Shown: one piece after another, positions 1 through 9,064 of the stretch
How positions within the stretch are numbered: the first letter of the stretch is position 1
Layout: each line of letters begins with the position of its first letter
DNA from: Cyanobacteria bacterium OH_CBB_238
GTDB taxonomy: Bacteria; Cyanobacteriota; Vampirovibrionia; Gastranaerophilales; Gastranaerophilaceae
NCBI GenBank assembly: GCA_023409995.1
Contig: JAEYQN010000072.1
Span: forward strand, 1 to 38,071
Direction of reading: 5' to 3'
DNA: 38,071 nt
Translations under genes and position numbers: made by a program
The notes under the pieces: model-generated
Database searches by the model: none
What the model was told of the DNA's origin: nothing
The model's input: only the letters and a program-made list of their open reading frames with translations

Positions 1-298
1 AAATTCCAATTTCATTTAAACGAATAATTTCCCACGATTCAGGGATTTCAAATGGGACTTCATCCGCGATACATCTTACTTTATCGCCCACTTTCTCATA
101 AGGCAAATTATCGGAAGATTTAAAAATGAAAGAAGGATTTTTTTCAGGTTTTATTTTCTTTTCTTTGATAAGTTTGTCTTTTTCAGCTTTAATCTTTTCC
201 ACAAGAACACTTGCAGGTTCATCATGAGGATTTTGAGGTACAAGCTTACCCTGGACTGCCATTTGTAATATTGAATTTTTTAGTTGCGGAGCATTCAT
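1..298 (-). CDS. hsdS: Type I restriction specificity subunit HsdS, N-terminal part (cut by window edge)
   Basis: The reading frame starts with ATG at 298 and stays open to the left edge, giving about 99 residues. It begins MNAPQLKNSILQMAVQGKL and continues with PASVLVEKI, a lysine-rich helix and PFEIPESWEIIRL. This is the characteristic N-terminus of HsdS proteins just before the first target-recognition domain. HsdS supplies DNA sequence recognition to the HsdM methylase and HsdR nuclease. It starts 4 bases after the stop of the RhuM-family gene and is the last gene of the hsdR-hsdM-rhuM-hsdS operon. The recognition domains themselves lie outside the window, so the target sequence cannot be guessed. 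Confidence 0.9.
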   Translation of the reverse strand, partial: MNAPQLKNSILQMAVQGKLVPQNPHDEPASVLVEKIKAEKDKLIKEKKIKPEKNPSFIFKSSDNLPYEKVGDKVRCIADEVPFEIPESWEIIRLNEIGI

Positions 299-302
299 CA
301 GT

Positions 303-1307
303 CTATTTTTTACCCCTTGATTTTTTTTCTAGCTGTTTTTGAGTTTCTTTAACACTTTCCAGAAAATGTTTTTCGACTTCTGATAGCTCATTTTTTATGG
401 TTTCTTTGTATTTTGCATATTCAACCAAAGCTTTATTATCGGCTTCCAATTTTGAAACTTTTCCTGGATTTTCAAGTAATTCACTGCCTGTCATTTTTAT
501 AAAATCATCCAGTTTATTAATCCAATCCTGCATAGACATCGGGGTTTGTCTTATTGCTTGTAACTCGGCAAATTCCAAATATGCCGATGTGATTCTATTT
601 AAAATATTTAATTCTTTTTCGTTTAGGTAATTTTTGGCGACAGTTACTTCATCTTTTCTTGGATGTTTACCTTTAAATACAGTCAATCCCATATTGTCTT
701 TTGTACTATCTGCCCTTAAATATACAACTTCTGCCGCAGTATGCCCATGTGAAGCAAAATGCATTTTATTTTGAACAACCTTAAAAAATAATTTTGTTTC
801 ATCTGCATTAGGATTATAATCAATGCTTGTAGCATAAATATCAAGAATTTGGCGATAAAAGACTTTTTCATAAGAACGAATATCTCTAATGCGTTCTAAG
901 AGCTCTTGCCAATATCCACCACCACCAGATTGTTTAAGCAAGTCATCATTGAGGGCAAAACCTTTTATCATATATTCTTTTAAAGTTTGAGTAGCCCAAA
1001 TTCTAAATTGTGTACCTCTTAAGGATTTCACTCTATAACCGACAGAGATGATAGTATCCAGATTATAGTGCTTTATATCATAATTTTTTCCATCTTTTCC
1101 AGTTGTTCGGAAAATCCGAACAACTGATTCCTCATCAAGCTCACCTTCTTCAAAAATATGTGAAATATGCTCACTTATGTTTGCTTTACTTGATTGAAAT
1201 AGGTCTACCATTTGAGCTTGTGTCAGCCAAACAGTATCGTTGTCAATTTTAACATCAATTTTCGTTTTTCCGTCTTGTGTTTGATAAATTATTATATTAT
1301 TGTCCAT
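303..1307 (-). CDS. rhuM: RhuM-family protein within the type I RM operon
   Basis: Protein of 334 residues matching the virulence RhuM family in my recognition. Family-like stretches are VWLTQAQMVDLFQ near the N-terminus, then HYNLDTIISVGYRVKS, RGTQFRIWATQTLKEYM and RQILDIYATSIDYNP. The N-terminal part resembles a DNA-binding phage-antirepressor-like fold; the rest is of unknown biochemical role. The C-terminus is a lysine/glutamate-rich probable coiled coil. An upstream TTG at 1313 is in frame, but the ATG at 1307 is preferred because it has GGGGA about 7 bases upstream. The gene overlaps the end of hsdM by 11 bases, so it is probably translationally coupled. RhuM genes are often found inserted between hsdM and hsdS; whether they modulate restriction or act as a separate toxin-like defence protein is not known. 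Confidence 0.88.
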   Translation of the reverse strand: MDNNIIIYQTQDGKTKIDVKIDNDTVWLTQAQMVDLFQSSKANISEHISHIFEEGELDEESVVRIFRTTGKDGKNYDIKHYNLDTIISVGYRVKSLRGTQFRIWATQTLKEYMIKGFALNDDLLKQSGGGGYWQELLERIRDIRSYEKVFYRQILDIYATSIDYNPNADETKLFFKVVQNKMHFASHGHTAAEVVYLRADSTKDNMGLTVFKGKHPRKDEVTVAKNYLNEKELNILNRITSAYLEFAELQAIRQTPMSMQDWINKLDDFIKMTGSELLENPGKVSKLEADNKALVEYAKYKETIKNELSEVEKHFLESVKETQKQLEKKSRGKK

Positions 1308-2775
1308 CTTCAATCCCCAAGATACTTGTGATTTCTGATAAAATATTGTCTATATCCGCATTTAAGCTTGCTCGTTTTTCTTGATATAGTTGAATTAAAT
1401 CTTTAGGTGGTAAAATCTCCTCTTCTTCATGAGGATATCCACAAAGGTCAATATTATAATTTCGTTCTTTTATTTCTTCAATTGTATATTTTCTTGCCTT
1501 GTCAAAATCATCAACAGTTATAGATTGCCTCTTCTCCCACCACTCAGCAGCAGGATTAAAATGTTCTAATTTCATTGGTTTTGTTTTTGAAAAGTTTTTA
1601 TAGCCATCGGGCATATCTAAACGGTAAAACCAAGTTTCATTAGTAGGTTCCGCTTTATCAAAAAACAAAATATTTGTTGTAATTGATGTATAAGGTGCAA
1701 AAACACTATGTGGCATACGAATAATTGTATGCAGATTAAAATCTGAAAACAATTTCTTTTTAATTGAAACTTTTGCATTATCTGTCCCAAATAAAAATCC
1801 GTCAGGCAAAATAACTGCCGCCCGACCATTTTGTTTTAATCTGTACATAATAACAGACATGAATAAATCAGCAGTTTCACTACTTGCCAAATCTGAAGGA
1901 AAATGGTTTTTAACACTATTTTTTTCATTACCACCGTATGGAGGGTTCATTAAAACGACATCAAATTTATCTTTTTCTGTATAGTCTAAAACATCTTTTA
2001 GTAATGCGTTATCGTGATATATTTTTGGAATATCAATCCCATGCAAAAGCATATTAGTAATACACAACATATACGGAAATTGTTTTTTCTCAATTCCAAA
2101 AATAGAATTATCATATTTTTCTTGATCATCAGTTGTTTTGACAAGTTTAATTAATTCATTCAGCCAACTTGTTATAAAACCACCTGTTCCACAAGCAAAA
2201 TCTGCCATTTTTTCACCAATTTGAGGCTTTATCATTTGCGCCATAAAAGTTGTTACTGCACGGGGAGTATAGAATTCTCCAGAAGAACCTGCACTTTGTA
2301 GTTCTCTAAGAATTGATTCATAAATTTCTCCAAAAGCATGACTCTCTTCGTAATCACTCAAATCAAGTTCATCAATAACATTTATAACCTGACGGAGCAA
2401 AACGCCATCTTTCATGTAGTTATTTGCATCGTCAAAAGTTGCTTTAACAATAGATTTTTTTATAGGAGTTTCAGGCGTAATATTTAAATTTTTCAATGTA
2501 GGAAATAATGTATTATTTATAAAGTTGAGCAACTTGTCACCGGTTATCGCCGTACCCGTTTTGTTATCGTGTGCCCAATTAACCCAACGACAGTCATCTG
2601 GGATAATAGATTTATAATTTTCTTCGTCCATATCCCAATCATTTTCTTTTGAATCATAAACTTTTAAAAACAGCATCCAGGCAATTTGTTCAATACGCTG
2701 AGCATCACCGTTGATACCAGCGTCATTTCTCATTATATCTCTTATTCTTTTTACAAAATTTGATAAATTACTCAT
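1297..2775 (-). CDS. hsdM: Type I restriction-modification DNA methyltransferase subunit HsdM
   Basis: Protein of 492 residues, a usual length for HsdM. The N-terminal helical HsdM domain (about residues 4-140) is followed by the N6-adenine methylase domain. The SAM-binding motif I is ADFACGTGGF (about 191-200), the catalytic motif IV is NPPY (277-280), and GSSGEFYTPR just before motif I is typical of the family. It transfers a methyl group from SAM to adenine at the site chosen by HsdS and forms the core of the methylase and restriction complex. It starts 6 bases after hsdR ends and overlaps the RhuM gene, so all four genes look co-transcribed. All key motifs are present and the gene seems intact. 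Confidence 0.96.
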   Translation of the reverse strand: MSNLSNFVKRIRDIMRNDAGINGDAQRIEQIAWMLFLKVYDSKENDWDMDEENYKSIIPDDCRWVNWAHDNKTGTAITGDKLLNFINNTLFPTLKNLNITPETPIKKSIVKATFDDANNYMKDGVLLRQVINVIDELDLSDYEESHAFGEIYESILRELQSAGSSGEFYTPRAVTTFMAQMIKPQIGEKMADFACGTGGFITSWLNELIKLVKTTDDQEKYDNSIFGIEKKQFPYMLCITNMLLHGIDIPKIYHDNALLKDVLDYTEKDKFDVVLMNPPYGGNEKNSVKNHFPSDLASSETADLFMSVIMYRLKQNGRAAVILPDGFLFGTDNAKVSIKKKLFSDFNLHTIIRMPHSVFAPYTSITTNILFFDKAEPTNETWFYRLDMPDGYKNFSKTKPMKLEHFNPAAEWWEKRQSITVDDFDKARKYTIEEIKERNYNIDLCGYPHEEEEILPPKDLIQLYQEKRASLNADIDNILSEITSILGIEDGQ

Positions 2776-2781
2776 CTAAAT

Positions 2782-5115
2782 TTAACCTACCTTATACAAT
2801 TCTTCTTCAAGTTCTTTTATGGCTTTTATGTATCCATTTTTACCGCCAAAGAATTGTGCTATTTTTGATGGTTTGCCTATCTTTGTAAACGGATCCAGTT
2901 TTAGTATTGTTGGATTTTCTATTTCATAAATTCCTGTATTCATATATTTTTCTAATAATTTTTCTAGAACTTCTCTTGCGACTCCAGAGTATTTACTTAA
3001 AAAATCACGTTTTTTGACATTATTTGCACGCTCTCTTCGAGTTAAAGGCTTTTTATCAAAAGCAATATGACAAATAAAATCGAAGTCATCAACGTCATTC
3101 ATACCTTGTGATTCTTTAATTTGCTCCAAATCAATGCCGTGTTCGTTTAACATATTTTTGATTTTTTCTTTTTTCTCTTCTGCAGACCATTTACGAATAA
3201 AATTATCGAGAGATGCATACTCGCCTATCACATTTGCCTTTGTGTAATCAACTATGCTTTCTTGACGAAGTAATTTTCCATTTGTATCGCAAATAGAGAC
3301 TGTTTTTCCTATAACTTGAACCTCACAGCCCATATCGTCAACAATTGGTTTGTATCTTGGATCTGGCGGAGGTGACGGAGGATTGCTACCGCCTTGTGGT
3401 GGTGTTTGTCTTTTTGGATAATCTTCATCTATTTCTATTGGCCCATCCCAATCAGGATCGGCAAATAGACGAGAAATTTTCCTAAAGTCCATAATTGTAA
3501 AATGAGTTTTTCCATCTTGCTCACGCAAACGTGTCCCTCGTCCGATTATTTGCTTAAATTCAGTCATTGAGTTAATCCATTTATCGAGAACAATAACCTT
3601 GGTCATTTTACAATCGGCACCAGTTGTTAATAAATCTGATGTGGTAGCAATTACAGGATATTCTGATGAGACTGAAATAAAATAGTCTAATTTACTTTTT
3701 CCATAAGCATCAGAACCGGTTATTCTAACTACATAATCCGGATTTTCTTTTACTTTATCTGCATTTAAATTGGATAACAAAAATCGCATACGTTCAGCAT
3801 GTTCTTCCGTGGCACAGAAAACAATAGTTTTTGCCATTCTATTTGTGCTTTTTAAAAAATTAGTTATTTCTTTCGCTACTTCATAATTTCTGTCTTGAAT
3901 AATAATATTGTAATCATAATCTTTATTATTGTATATTCTGTCTTCTATTTCTACGCCATTTATGTCACATTGACCTTTTGTCGGGCGCCAGCCTTCACCA
4001 ATATTCGTTTTTACATCAATTACTTTGAAAGGCGCAAGAAAACCATCTTCTATTCCTTCTTTTAAGCTATAGGTATAAACTGGATCTCCAAAATAATCAA
4101 TATTCGAAACATATTTTGTTTCTTTTGGAGTTGCCGTCATGCCAATTTGAGTTGAGGATGAAAAATATTCAAGAATTTTTCTCCATCGGCTTTCTTCTTT
4201 TGCACTGCCTCTATGACACTCATCAACGATAATTAAGTCAAAAAAATCTTTATGGAAGAGCTCCTTAAAGTGCTCCTTATCATCATCTCCAATAAGTTGT
4301 TGGTAAAGTGAAAAATAAACTTCATGCGATGTTATTGTACTTTTGTTATCTTTTGCCACATTTATTTTATGAATAGTTTTTTCAAGAGGGGCAAAATCTT
4401 GTTGTATTGATTGGTCAACAAGAAGATTGCGATCTGCAAGGTATAAAATTTTCTTTTTCAAACCACTTTTTAATAAACGATATACGATCTGGAATGCAGT
4501 GTAAGTTTTCCCCGTTCCTGTTGCCATAACTAGTAACAGTCTATTTTGGCCTTTTGCAATAGAATCAAGGGTGCGATTTATTGCAACTCGTTGATAATAT
4601 CTTGGCGGATATGTATTTTGACTTGTATAATAAGGCTGATGAATGATATTTATTTCATTTTCAGATAAGCCTTCGCCATTATTCGATCTTTCCCCAAAAC
4701 GGATCATTAGCTCTTCCGCAGAAGGGAATTCCTCCATTGAAAATTCTCGTTCCAAGCCTGTTAAAAAGTCATGTTCCATAAATCCATCGCCATTAGAGCT
4801 GTACGCAAAAGGAACATCCAACATTTTGGCATAGGTCATTGCCTGTTGAAGGCCATGGGAAATTGAATGGTTATTATCCTTTGCTTCAACAATTGCAATT
4901 GGATTATTTGAATTTATATATAAAATATAGTCAGCTTTTTTGGGTCTTTCACGGCTTACAAGGTTCCCTTTTAGATTAATACGACCATCTGTTATACGAG
5001 TCTCCATCGTAATACTATTAATATCCCATTTATTGTTTTTAATAATAGCAGGAGTTATGAAACGAAGCTTGATATCCTCTTCTGTCATTTCTTTTTTTGA
5101 AATTATATCAGCCAT
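2782..5115 (-). CDS. hsdR: Type I restriction endonuclease subunit HsdR (EcoEI-like)
   Basis: Protein of 777 residues with the order typical of EcoEI-like HsdR. The N-terminal PD-(D/E)xK nuclease shows D62 in KKADYIL and E77/K79 in IAIVEAKD. The superfamily 2 helicase follows, with Walker A MATGTGKT (197-204), box II DECH (298-301), GMTATP, and a second RecA lobe that includes IVFCATEEHAERM and the QIIGRGTRLRE motif VI. An EcoEI R C-terminal domain completes it. A Pro/Gly linker near PPQGGSNPPSPPP separates helicase and C-terminal domain. It translocates DNA with ATP and cuts unmethylated DNA as part of the HsdRMS complex in the cytoplasm. It is the first gene of the operon, with a strong AAGGAG ribosome site before the ATG. 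Confidence 0.96.
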   Translation of the reverse strand: MADIISKKEMTEEDIKLRFITPAIIKNNKWDINSITMETRITDGRINLKGNLVSRERPKKADYILYINSNNPIAIVEAKDNNHSISHGLQQAMTYAKMLDVPFAYSSNGDGFMEHDFLTGLEREFSMEEFPSAEELMIRFGERSNNGEGLSENEINIIHQPYYTSQNTYPPRYYQRVAINRTLDSIAKGQNRLLLVMATGTGKTYTAFQIVYRLLKSGLKKKILYLADRNLLVDQSIQQDFAPLEKTIHKINVAKDNKSTITSHEVYFSLYQQLIGDDDKEHFKELFHKDFFDLIIVDECHRGSAKEESRWRKILEYFSSSTQIGMTATPKETKYVSNIDYFGDPVYTYSLKEGIEDGFLAPFKVIDVKTNIGEGWRPTKGQCDINGVEIEDRIYNNKDYDYNIIIQDRNYEVAKEITNFLKSTNRMAKTIVFCATEEHAERMRFLLSNLNADKVKENPDYVVRITGSDAYGKSKLDYFISVSSEYPVIATTSDLLTTGADCKMTKVIVLDKWINSMTEFKQIIGRGTRLREQDGKTHFTIMDFRKISRLFADPDWDGPIEIDEDYPKRQTPPQGGSNPPSPPPDPRYKPIVDDMGCEVQVIGKTVSICDTNGKLLRQESIVDYTKANVIGEYASLDNFIRKWSAEEKKEKIKNMLNEHGIDLEQIKESQGMNDVDDFDFICHIAFDKKPLTRRERANNVKKRDFLSKYSGVAREVLEKLLEKYMNTGIYEIENPTILKLDPFTKIGKPSKIAQFFGGKNGYIKAIKELEEELYKVG

Positions 5116-5127
5116 CTTACTCCTTTT

Positions 5128-5154
5128 CTTCTTATAACTAAAAATTATAAGAAG
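5128..5154 (-). promoter_or_regulatory. hsdR promoter -10 with overlapping inverted repeat
   Basis: A perfect 10-base inverted repeat (CTTCTTATAA at 5128-5137 and TTATAAGAAG at 5145-5154, 7-base spacer) lies 13 bases upstream of the hsdR ATG. On the minus strand one arm contains TATAAT (complement of 5144-5149), a good -10 box, with TTGTTT about 18 bases further upstream as a weak -35. The repeat could be an operator for control of the RM operon or an mRNA hairpin in the leader. The sequence shows the symmetry; the function is inferred. Confidence 0.5.
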
Positions 5155-5499
5155 TTGCTACATACAGAAACAAATTTGGACAGTAAACTGCTCATGATGA
5201 TTTTATCATAAACATTGCAAGCTATTGATTTGTAAATATTTTTGATACAAATACAAAAATATTTTTTAAATTCAGACCAAACGATTTAAACCATTTTTAA
5301 AACCATTTTAACGCTTTTTAAAAAAGACGTTTATGTTCACTTGTGGCACAAAGGTCGTTTTGAATTTTTTAGATGCATTAAAATCGATTTTGACGTCTTT
5401 ATAAAATTAAAAAAATTCTTGTTTAAAATGCAGTTATTGTAGCAAAAAGTCTCGTAAATAAATATATATAATTTTTTGTTGGATATTCGAAATCATCCC
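5155..5499. other. Intergenic region between RM operon and Mu-like unit
   Basis: About 345 bases without a convincing gene. It holds a perfect 11-base inverted repeat (AAATATTTTTG at 5234-5244, CAAAAATATTT at 5254-5264, 9-base loop). It also has tandem words of the type AAACCATTTTTA around 5287-5315, and a separated pair AAAGACGT / ACGTCTTT near 5325 and 5392. The distal end of the transposon should lie here or nearby, but no clear terminal repeat or target duplication could be fixed. Confidence 0.5.
5246..5262 (+). repeat. 17-base direct repeat flanking the Mu-like unit, copy 1
   Basis: TACAAATACAAAAATAT matches TACAAACACAAAAATAT at 9065-9081 with one mismatch and in the same orientation. 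The two copies bracket the three transposition genes. In AT-rich DNA this may be chance, but the pair is close to where element ends would be expected. Confidence 0.4.
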
Positions 5500-6180
5500 C
5501 TAACCACCACCTGACAGCTGATTTATGTCATCTACCAACTCCTGGAAACTTTTATCTAATCGCCAAATTTCTTCCGCTAAATGCAAGTGATAAAAGTGTT
5601 TATATGAATGATTCAGCACTTTTCTATTTGCCCTAAGAAAAATATTCTTGATTTCAAGCCGTTTGATATCACTGTATTTTTCCATATAATCACATTTTAT
5701 CAATTTTTCACTAACAAAAAGTTTGTGATCATACATGTATAAATAATAAGTTTTGCCTAAATATTCTCTTTCTTGGGGAATTTTAGGATATTGTTTAAAA
5801 TAAGATTTCAATTCTGTTAATTGTTGAGTATAAATTTGTTCTCTATAGAATTTATAAAATTTGCTTAAACAGGATTTTTTGGTTTCCATCAGATTAACTG
5901 CTTTTGCAGTTTCAATATTGGAGCAAAAACATTTCATAATCAGCTCGATTTCTTGTCTTGTGTGGAATTCAAAGAACAACGGCAATTTTGAATTTTGTTT
6001 TTTGCATTGTTCTTGATAGAAATAAGTTCCATCATTCCGTTGCTTTATTGCACCTTCAGCATTTAGTTCTTGCAAAACATTTTGCAACTCAGCCTCCCCA
6101 ATTGAGAGAATCGGTAAAATATCATCAACACAAAATTTACCAAGTCTTTTTGCTAGTTTCGAAACCTTACTTTTCATCAA
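5500..6180 (-). CDS. Unknown third gene of the Mu-like transposition unit
   Basis: Protein of 226 residues that I do not recognise. The N-terminus (about 1-55) looks like a winged-helix segment: a helix ending in LGKFCVDDILPIL, then ELQNVLQELNAEGAIKQ and a short strand DGTYFY. The remainder is basic, helical and rich in aromatic residues. It overlaps the MuB-type ATPase by 14 bases, so it is translated with the transposition genes. A role as DNA-binding accessory or target-site factor is an inference from position only; no catalytic motif is visible. It could also be a cargo gene. AT content is like that of its neighbours. Confidence 0.6.
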   Translation of the reverse strand: MMKSKVSKLAKRLGKFCVDDILPILSIGEAELQNVLQELNAEGAIKQRNDGTYFYQEQCKKQNSKLPLFFEFHTRQEIELIMKCFCSNIETAKAVNLMETKKSCLSKFYKFYREQIYTQQLTELKSYFKQYPKIPQEREYLGKTYYLYMYDHKLFVSEKLIKCDYMEKYSDIKRLEIKNIFLRANRKVLNHSYKHFYHLHLAEEIWRLDKSFQELVDDINQLSGGG

Positions 6181-6856
6181 ATAACTCCTTTACAATTACT
6201 TCATCAATCTGATTAAGTTTATTTGTCTCTGCTAGGTTCTCAGCCCTATTTATTATTTTTACAATTTGTCGGAACTGAAGATTACGGGTCTCAATGTATT
6301 TTATCGCCTCAGTCGTAAACTCAACTTCTGACAGAGTTGAGATAATTTCTTTAAAATCTTCCTTGCCGATTTTCTCAAATTTTAACTTTGCAAAAATCCT
6401 GTCGTTGATGTGTCCATATTTCAAAAGTTTTCTATTCGCCAATCCCATACCTACAAGTAGAATCGGGACTCCTAATTTGTCGTGAATATCCCTTAAGGTT
6501 TCGATCGTATGAGTATTTGTAAAAAGATAATCAATCTCGTCAACAACTATAACTTTGGGTTCGGCTTTTACTTTATCTTCGATTTGTCTAAATAGGTGTG
6601 ATGATTGCCTGCAAGGTTCTTCGTCCAATTCTTTTACAATTTCGGATAAAAGCCACCGACTGCTCATTTTGTGATTGCAGCGGACATAAATAGCATCGTT
6701 ATTTGTTACCCACCACATTATCGCTTGTGACTTTCCAAGCCCAAATTCGCCGTACACAAGTGCAATCTTTGGAACATTTGGCGGTGCTTTTTGCATGTTG
6801 TCCATCAATGCAATAAACCGTTTTACGTTCTGCGTTTTAATAAATTTATTCTGCAT
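6167..6856 (-). CDS. MuB/TniB-type AAA ATPase of transposition unit
   Basis: Protein of 229 residues with Walker A GEFGLGKS (36-43), Walker B VIVVDEID (102-109) and a sensor-like ILLVGMGLAN. The spacing and the short length fit the AAA+ transposition proteins of the MuB/TniB group, which bind DNA with ATP, choose target DNA and activate the MuA-type transposase. It overlaps the transposase gene upstream by 11 bases and the unknown gene downstream by 14 bases, a compact operon. Unlike the transposase it appears intact. Simple AAA ATPases of IS21 (IstB) are an alternative, but the neighbouring transposase is of Mu type. Confidence 0.88.
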   Translation of the reverse strand: MQNKFIKTQNVKRFIALMDNMQKAPPNVPKIALVYGEFGLGKSQAIMWWVTNNDAIYVRCNHKMSSRWLLSEIVKELDEEPCRQSSHLFRQIEDKVKAEPKVIVVDEIDYLFTNTHTIETLRDIHDKLGVPILLVGMGLANRKLLKYGHINDRIFAKLKFEKIGKEDFKEIISTLSEVEFTTEAIKYIETRNLQFRQIVKIINRAENLAETNKLNQIDEVIVKELFDEK

Positions 6857-8997
6857 AAATATTTCTATACTCCTCTGATTTTATGTACTCTTCAAACCAA
6901 CGCCTATCTTCAATTCCGATACATCCATTTTTTATGTGCCATTCGTAGCGTTCGTAATTGTCTTTAAAAAGCGGTCGAGGTCTATTATTTACAAAGGTTT
7001 CTGTCGGTTTTTCTTTTTTAACTTTAATTTTTGCAGGTTCTGCAATATCGGCTTCGACTACCGTGTTATCATCAATCAACGTATTTTCAAGCAGGTTTGT
7101 CTTGATGAGTTCTATATCTTCAAGTGCAAAGTGTGCTTTAACAGCTTTCATTGTTTTGTTTCTAAGCTGATTCTGCTTTTTGATTTTATGTTTGTAATCT
7201 TCAATATCTTTGATGTCGCCCATCTGATGGGCAAGCGGATGCGTTGCAGTAACTCTGTCAGCCCTGCATAAAAATTCGCCTTTAGTTGAATAAACTTTGA
7301 TATAGCTTAAATCGCTCAAATTATATTTATAACCGCTTTTTCTCTGATGCCGTAGAGTTCATCGTTAAAGTAATCGGCTTTTAAGAACCTTATTCCGTTT
7401 CTGCCGATATGTTTTATCTTTTGTGCCATCATCAAGTCGTCTAATTTTTCTTCACAGATATTTTGTTTTGGAATTGAGTCCAAAACTTCCTGAATTGATT
7501 TATCAGGGACATTCGGACAGGGTTGTGCGTGTCTGAATTTTAACCATTCTTGAACTAATACTAATGCCTGCTCAATAGTCGGAATAAAGCGGATTGGCGG
7601 CAGAGGGACAGAGCGTGAGCGTGCCCGTTTAGTGCCGCCAACCAAGCGGTTAGCTTTTTCTTGGTGGATTACCTTATGCAGCTTCTCATTCCGATTCATA
7701 TATGCAGGTTTATTCTCAATACTTGTGCCGATATAGCTTGGAATCAGCTTTTCAAAGCTTTCTTGAAATTCTAAAAAGAAACGCTCGATAACTTTTGCTC
7801 GAGCGTTGTATGGTGTTGCATAAACAGGTTTTATTCCTAATTTTTCATAAATTCCTGTGAATCCTAATTCTTCAAATTTGGTATCGCCGTTAAAGAACTT
7901 GCTTTTGAAAGCTCTGCCGTTATCCTGATAAACAAAACTTGGAATATGATCCATATTAAAATCGCATTTCTTAAGGCTGATGAAATACTTTGTGTACATT
8001 CTTCAAGCATAATATCGTAGCCGACAAGTCCTCCTGACTTCCAGTCCAAAAATCCTAGTAGAGTTGCACGGCAAGGTTTTCCAGTAAACGGATTTATGAC
8101 TTGGAAGTTCAAAGTATGCCCATCCGCAATTAAAACCTGTCCAGGCTCAAGCACATTTGTGTCTCTGACAATATATGGTTCGACTCTATCCTTAAGGGCT
8201 TTTGCACCTTCTCTTGCAAGCACCCATTTGTCATAATTTGTAGATTTATACCATTTTGCATACCGCCTGAAAGTGACTTCTTTTGGAATATTTTCAAATC
8301 CTTTTTCTTCCAAAATGTGTCTTGTTAAGCCTATTGCTTTGCCTATCGAAAATCTGTTCGGGGATAGCAGTATCTTTAAAAATACCGTTATTTCTTCTTC
8401 CTTCAATTTTGTACGATAAACTTTGCTTGAAGAATATTTGTAATTCCCGACAAGTGCAGTCCAATCTGGCTTTTTATCAATTATATTTTTCCAAGAATAA
8501 AGAGAGCCGATGCCGATGGTGTTTAACACGGCAAAAATTTCAGGATACAAAAGACCCGTGTTATACGTTTCCAAGAACATTTTATCAGAATTTTTATTCG
8601 GGATATTATTTTCTTTTTTGTTTTTTCTGTATTCTTCCCAAAAGTTTATCAGGTCATATTTTGCAAGTGCTTTTTTACGTTGAAATTCTGAGATTATTTT
8701 TTCGGGTTTGGGTTGAAAATTATGCAATTCGATTTTGTTATCGACCACTGTCAAATTATCGTAGTATTCTTTAATGTATTTGATTTGATATTCTTCCTCA
8801 ATGCTCGATAGCTGAATCTTATATGCACTTCCGCCACGGACGGTTTCTGTCTGATAGTTATACTTGTTAGTTCCGTCAGGATTTTTCTTTTTGAGTGATA
8901 ATCTTACTGCTCTGTTTGATATTTTTTTGAGAGCAGCAACAGTCTCTACATCAAGCCAAGTGTCAGTCGTATTAAAGGTTTTTAAAATATTTTCCAT
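6846..8997 (-). pseudogene. Mu-type DDE transposase (MuA-like), broken by two frameshifts
   Basis: Three consecutive frames (8997-7864, 7999-7316, 7319-6846) together encode about 717 residues, close to MuA. The N-terminus holds a Mu-type HTH region (DTWLDVETVAALKKIS and RGGSAYKI). The integrase core supplies the first Asp in LIADGHTLNFQV (about residue 292), the second in VYQDNGRAF and the Glu in YNARAKVIERFF. The last part (LSYIKVYSTKGEFLCRADRV) is the C-terminal beta-barrel domain. The first break is near 7956: one missing A in TTTTAATATGG would restore NAIL-NMDHIPSFVYQD. The second is near 7330: one missing A in GTTATAAATATAATTTG would restore VIKYNLSDLSYIKVY. All catalytic residues survive. 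This could be real decay or homopolymer sequence error; the sites do not look like good programmed slippery sequences. Confidence 0.88.
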
Positions 8998-9013
8998 ACC
9001 ACATTAATCACTC

Positions 9014-9047
9014 CAAACTTCCGACAATGGAAGTATTCTTGGAGAAA
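9014..9047. repeat. Imperfect hairpin upstream of the transposase
   Basis: CTCCAA (9014-9019) pairs with TTGGAG (9042-9047) and ACTTCC (9020-9025) pairs with GGAAGT (9032-9037), with a 6-base loop and a 4-base bulge. It sits 17-50 bases before the transposase ATG. It could be a leader hairpin limiting transposase translation or part of a transposase binding end. Confidence 0.5.
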
Positions 9048-9064
9048 TGTGTTGTATTGTGTTT

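Noticed and set aside
7316..7999. Programmed -1 frameshifting in the transposase
   Set aside because: The bases at the first junction (GCG ATT TTA) do not form an X XXY YYZ slippery heptamer, and two independent shifts would be needed. A one-base loss in A runs is simpler.
8283..8774. 163-codon plus-strand frame within the transposase
   Set aside because: Cys/Leu/Phe-rich shadow of the minus-strand transposase with no homology signal.
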